This document shows, piece by piece, positions 46,463-64,000 of a stretch of DNA of 64,000 nucleotides (position 1 is its first letter; every line of letters starts with the position of its first letter). The DNA is from Micrasema longulum (taxonomy: Eukaryota; Arthropoda; Insecta; Trichoptera; Brachycentridae). The notes under the pieces are model-generated. The model saw only the letters and a list, made by a program, of their open reading frames with translations. It was not told the DNA's origin and did not search any database. The DNA lies in assembly GCA_022494885.1 (NCBI GenBank), contig JAGVSM010002851.1:1-64000 (forward strand), given 5' to 3'. A program made the translations under genes and the position numbers.

Positions 46463-47449
46463 AAAGCAACAAAATATTTCTTGAGTGCCATTTTACACCA
46501 TTAAATTATTTTGAAATTTATCTCCATGTATTTCCCATATCATTGCTCAAAAATATGAGATGATAGATGCATCGATATTTTTATATTATAGTATAAATTA
46601 ATATCATTTCTCGTATTCCTAAACTCAAAACGGGTTTTTATACCAAAATCGGAATATTTATACACAAATTAATTTCTGCTGTCTTCGTCGCTTGCATACT
46701 CGGAGTTTATTGCGTCAAGACAATTAATACAAATATGCAAATTGGGAATGTTATAAATATAGACGAGTGAATCAGGCCAAATAACTAAAAACTGTTTTTA
46801 TAGCTTAGTTGTTAAAAACTAATACAGAAAATAAAAAACTTAGAAAAGCAAAAAAAAACGCACATATCTTACTTCACTATTAAGATACATTTCATTTGTC
46901 ACTCCCCGACTACAAGTTACCAATACATTATTGCCAAAAAATGGAAATCAACATCTATAGATAGGGTTAAAATAGTTTTAATTTTTCTAACGTATTTGGT
47001 TATTTTATTGGCGATGATTTTTTAAAACCACTAATTATGAAATATAGAGGTTTTTGTTTATATGTGTATGTGTTAATATTTCATATTGTATTATTATTAT
47101 TTTATAAACACTCTTTCAATAATATGTCATGTAAGGCAGAAAATACGTGTATAAATAAATAAATAAACTCTTCCAAAAATAAATTCCCAATTGAACAGAA
47201 AGAGTAGTTCCTAAAAATCGGAAGAAATCAGCTGGAAGAGGTCCCCAGAACCTTATGCTGCCTTCGAAAATCAAATTCCTTGTATTATTTACTATTTTTT
47301 TGTAAAAAGGATTTTTCTATATGTAATTCCTTGTTAAATCTAGTTTTTGTTTTAAATTGTTATCGGCACAGGCTGTTTAGTGGCATAATTAAACTTTTAT
47401 TTTATTTTTCTTTCATGTTTGCTTTAAAATTTTGATTTAACAATATCCG
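46463..47449. other. AT-rich DNA, nothing recognised
   Basis: A TAAATAAATAAATAAA run at 47151-47166 may mark an old retrotransposon tail. No gene. Confidence 0.5.
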
Positions 47450-47620
47450 AACCGGGATGTGGTCCCATGCCTAGTGCACTTCGCTCTTCCACAACTTAGC
47501 TCCTATTTTATAGGTTCTTAAGGTATGAACTTAGTTCCCATTACATATATACAATGTTGAGTTATTTACAACTCGTTGAAAATGACCCCCAAAATTGAAA
47601 TATTTGGTGATCAATTATTT
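47450..47620 (+). mobile_element. second SINE family, copy 3
   Basis: ACCGGGATGTGGTCCCATGC-type head and the shared end TTGAGTTATTTACAACTCGT followed by GAAAATGACCCC. Confidence 0.7.
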
Positions 47621-47929
47621 TTTAATTATTATGGTATGGTGTATATTCATATTCTATATATGTTTGTATTTATGTAGCTTTAAACAGGCATTTTTGTACC
47701 CAGTGAAGCTCCCATAAATGGATATTTCCTTTTTTTACATGTCCAATTGTTTTTGTTAATTCGTACTTTATACTATGAGCACTTATTTTTATTCAATATT
47801 ATTTTTTTGTACTGCAAGTAAATTAAATGTACCAACTTTTTTGCCAATAAATGCCATATCTCGGCGCTGAAACTGAACTTTAAAATAAAATAATAAATGT
47901 AGGAACAATGAAACAAGTACTGGCTGAAA

Positions 47930-49607
47930 TATTAATTTATTTTCTTACTACCTTCGCGATATTGTACACACGTTTATATTTATGTATTTTTCAGTTAACT
48001 TAAAACTACTTTAGCATTAAGTTGAAAATTCTTTGAAAACTTTCGTACAACAAATTTTACAAATCCTTTAATTATTTATTTGTTTTACAAGCTACACGAG
48101 TTTATTAAATAACGCATTTGTCTTTAGATTTTGGTGAATTAGAATTGAAACACAAAATATATTGAACTACATAATATGTTAATAAAATAAATAAATCATG
48201 TTATACCATCAATTGATTTGATGTGAAATATTGTGACACTACTTTGTATTATTTGGGTATGAAAAAGTGTTGATAATTTTGTAAATTGTATATAAAATCC
48301 AATGTTTTAATAATGCAAGACCTGGTTTTTATATATATTCAAACATTTTTTTAAAAATATCAGAGGACTTGACAAATAAATTGATTTCACATTTTGACAG
48401 TTTTTTGTTTGTTTATTCTTGTTTACATGCTATTTTTTTCCAAGTCTTATAATGCATTAATTTAACATTGTTCGATATTGCGGTAAATGTAATAAATCTT
48501 TGAAATATCGCGAATCAGCGTTGCGAGAAAAAAAGTCATTTGAAAAAATTCTTCTTAATTTTTTTCTCAAGGATTAAAAAATGCTAAATAACAAACGTCG
48601 CACTAAATTCATAATTATCAACTATGTGCAAATTAATGTATGAGTTATAAAGGAGTCTATTCACGACGCACTTTGAAGCCTGTCGTGTCCACTAATGCTT
48701 GTAAAATGTTTCGTGATAAGATACCACAAGGAACTTTGAAATCAATAACCTGGCTGTCAGTCAGTAATGCTAAATTGATACATTAAAATAGGAATAACTG
48801 ATCTCTTAAAACTATACTTTATAATGTATATGATATAGCACCAAGCAAAATATATTTAAAATAAAAATTGGCAATAATGTACAAAAAACTAATTTACGAA
48901 GCAAATATTAAATGAACCTTTGTCCATTATTTCAATAAATACACGTATTTATAGCTAATAAAAGTACGGGATTGCAAAGATAAAATGGATAATAAAATGA
49001 TATTTTGGTACGTCTTTACTTCCACAGAAATTATAATTTTAATACATGGAAGATTTTGGTACATTGTTTTTTATGCGGTTTGAATTTTCACTCAAATGAA
49101 AAACAAAATCCCATATCTACAAAAATCACAATCTTTTGGAAAAAAATCTCTGCATTATTTTCTATCGTGTTTTAAAACATGCGTCCTCAAAGGGGCAGTA
49201 TATAAACTGTAGAAGGATTTAAGATAATATTGATCTACGTGAGCTTAAATTAATAGGATTCTATAAATTATTTTGTAATTATTTTTATTATAATATCATT
49301 AATTTAAACCCTACATTAGTGATAGTATATTTTATATATATTTGCAATAATATTTCTTTACATGACAACATTAAAATAATCGATTTGTACAACAGATTGT
49401 ATTTACAATAATATATATATTTAAATTAATACTTTTAATTAATTAATTGAATAAAGATCACGATTGATCGATATAATAGTTTTGTCACTGGTGTATCACT
49501 AACGTATTTGCACATGTTTCATTATATTTAATTATTTATTTTAAATCAGGGGGTGGATGATGACGTCAATGCACAGCAATGGCGCAGCATTCCCCCTCCT
49601 CTTGCAC
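47930..49607 (-). other. probable 3' UTR and immediate downstream DNA of bi
   Basis: This is about 1.7 kb of AT-rich DNA after the stop codon, with no recognisable SINE or retrotransposon, unlike the DNA further left. An AATAAA on the minus strand lies at about 49535-49540, only about 70 bp past the stop, and more AT-rich matches follow. The true polyadenylation site cannot be chosen from sequence alone. Absence of repeats over this length fits a long 3' UTR, but this is inference. Confidence 0.4.

Positions 49608-64000
<14,393 letters not shown>

Overview
The window is insect nuclear DNA. It is strongly AT-rich, split by introns, and crowded with short mobile elements and their remnants. The order cannot be fixed from the sequence. 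The one gene I recognise with confidence lies at the right end on the minus strand: the 3' part of optomotor-blind/bifid, the insect Tbx2/3-type T-box transcription factor. Four coding exons are visible, at 62694-62840, 62001-62077, 50855-51069 and 49608-50374. Their splice sites and reading phases join exactly. They encode the second half of the T-box DNA-binding domain and the whole C-terminal regulatory region. The promoter, N-terminus and first half of the T-box lie beyond base 64000.

The introns are 616 bp, about 10.9 kb and 480 bp. The large intron (51070-62000) and the small one (50375-50854) hold several broken non-LTR retrotransposon tails, tRNA-derived SINEs and a hairpin element. 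About 47 kb downstream of the stop codon (1-49607) has no convincing gene. It is a gene desert of AT-rich DNA, SINEs, inverted-repeat (MITE-like) elements, a six-copy 97-bp satellite and at least seven non-LTR 3' fragments. A few compact, less AT-rich, apparently non-repeated stretches (for example 7420-7760, 11640-11900, 21480-21680, 60280-60540) could be regulatory DNA for the developmental gene. This is inference only.

Three kinds of structure deserve attention. First, large inverted repeats: a perfect 85-bp-arm palindrome at 32162-32335, a 240-bp foldback at 1411-1650, and an inverted duplication at 16092-16549 that copies the 3' end of an unidentified ORF against itself. Second, repeated MITE families: a pair of about 800-bp elements at 15174 and 40196, and a family A with about ten fragments sharing a common core. 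Third, hairpin elements at 37517, 38764 and 59485 whose centres carry the core words of a decayed hammerhead-type ribozyme. No CRISPR, operon, prokaryotic or viral gene is present. I did not find a clear new multi-gene system; the novelty lies in the repeats and palindromes.
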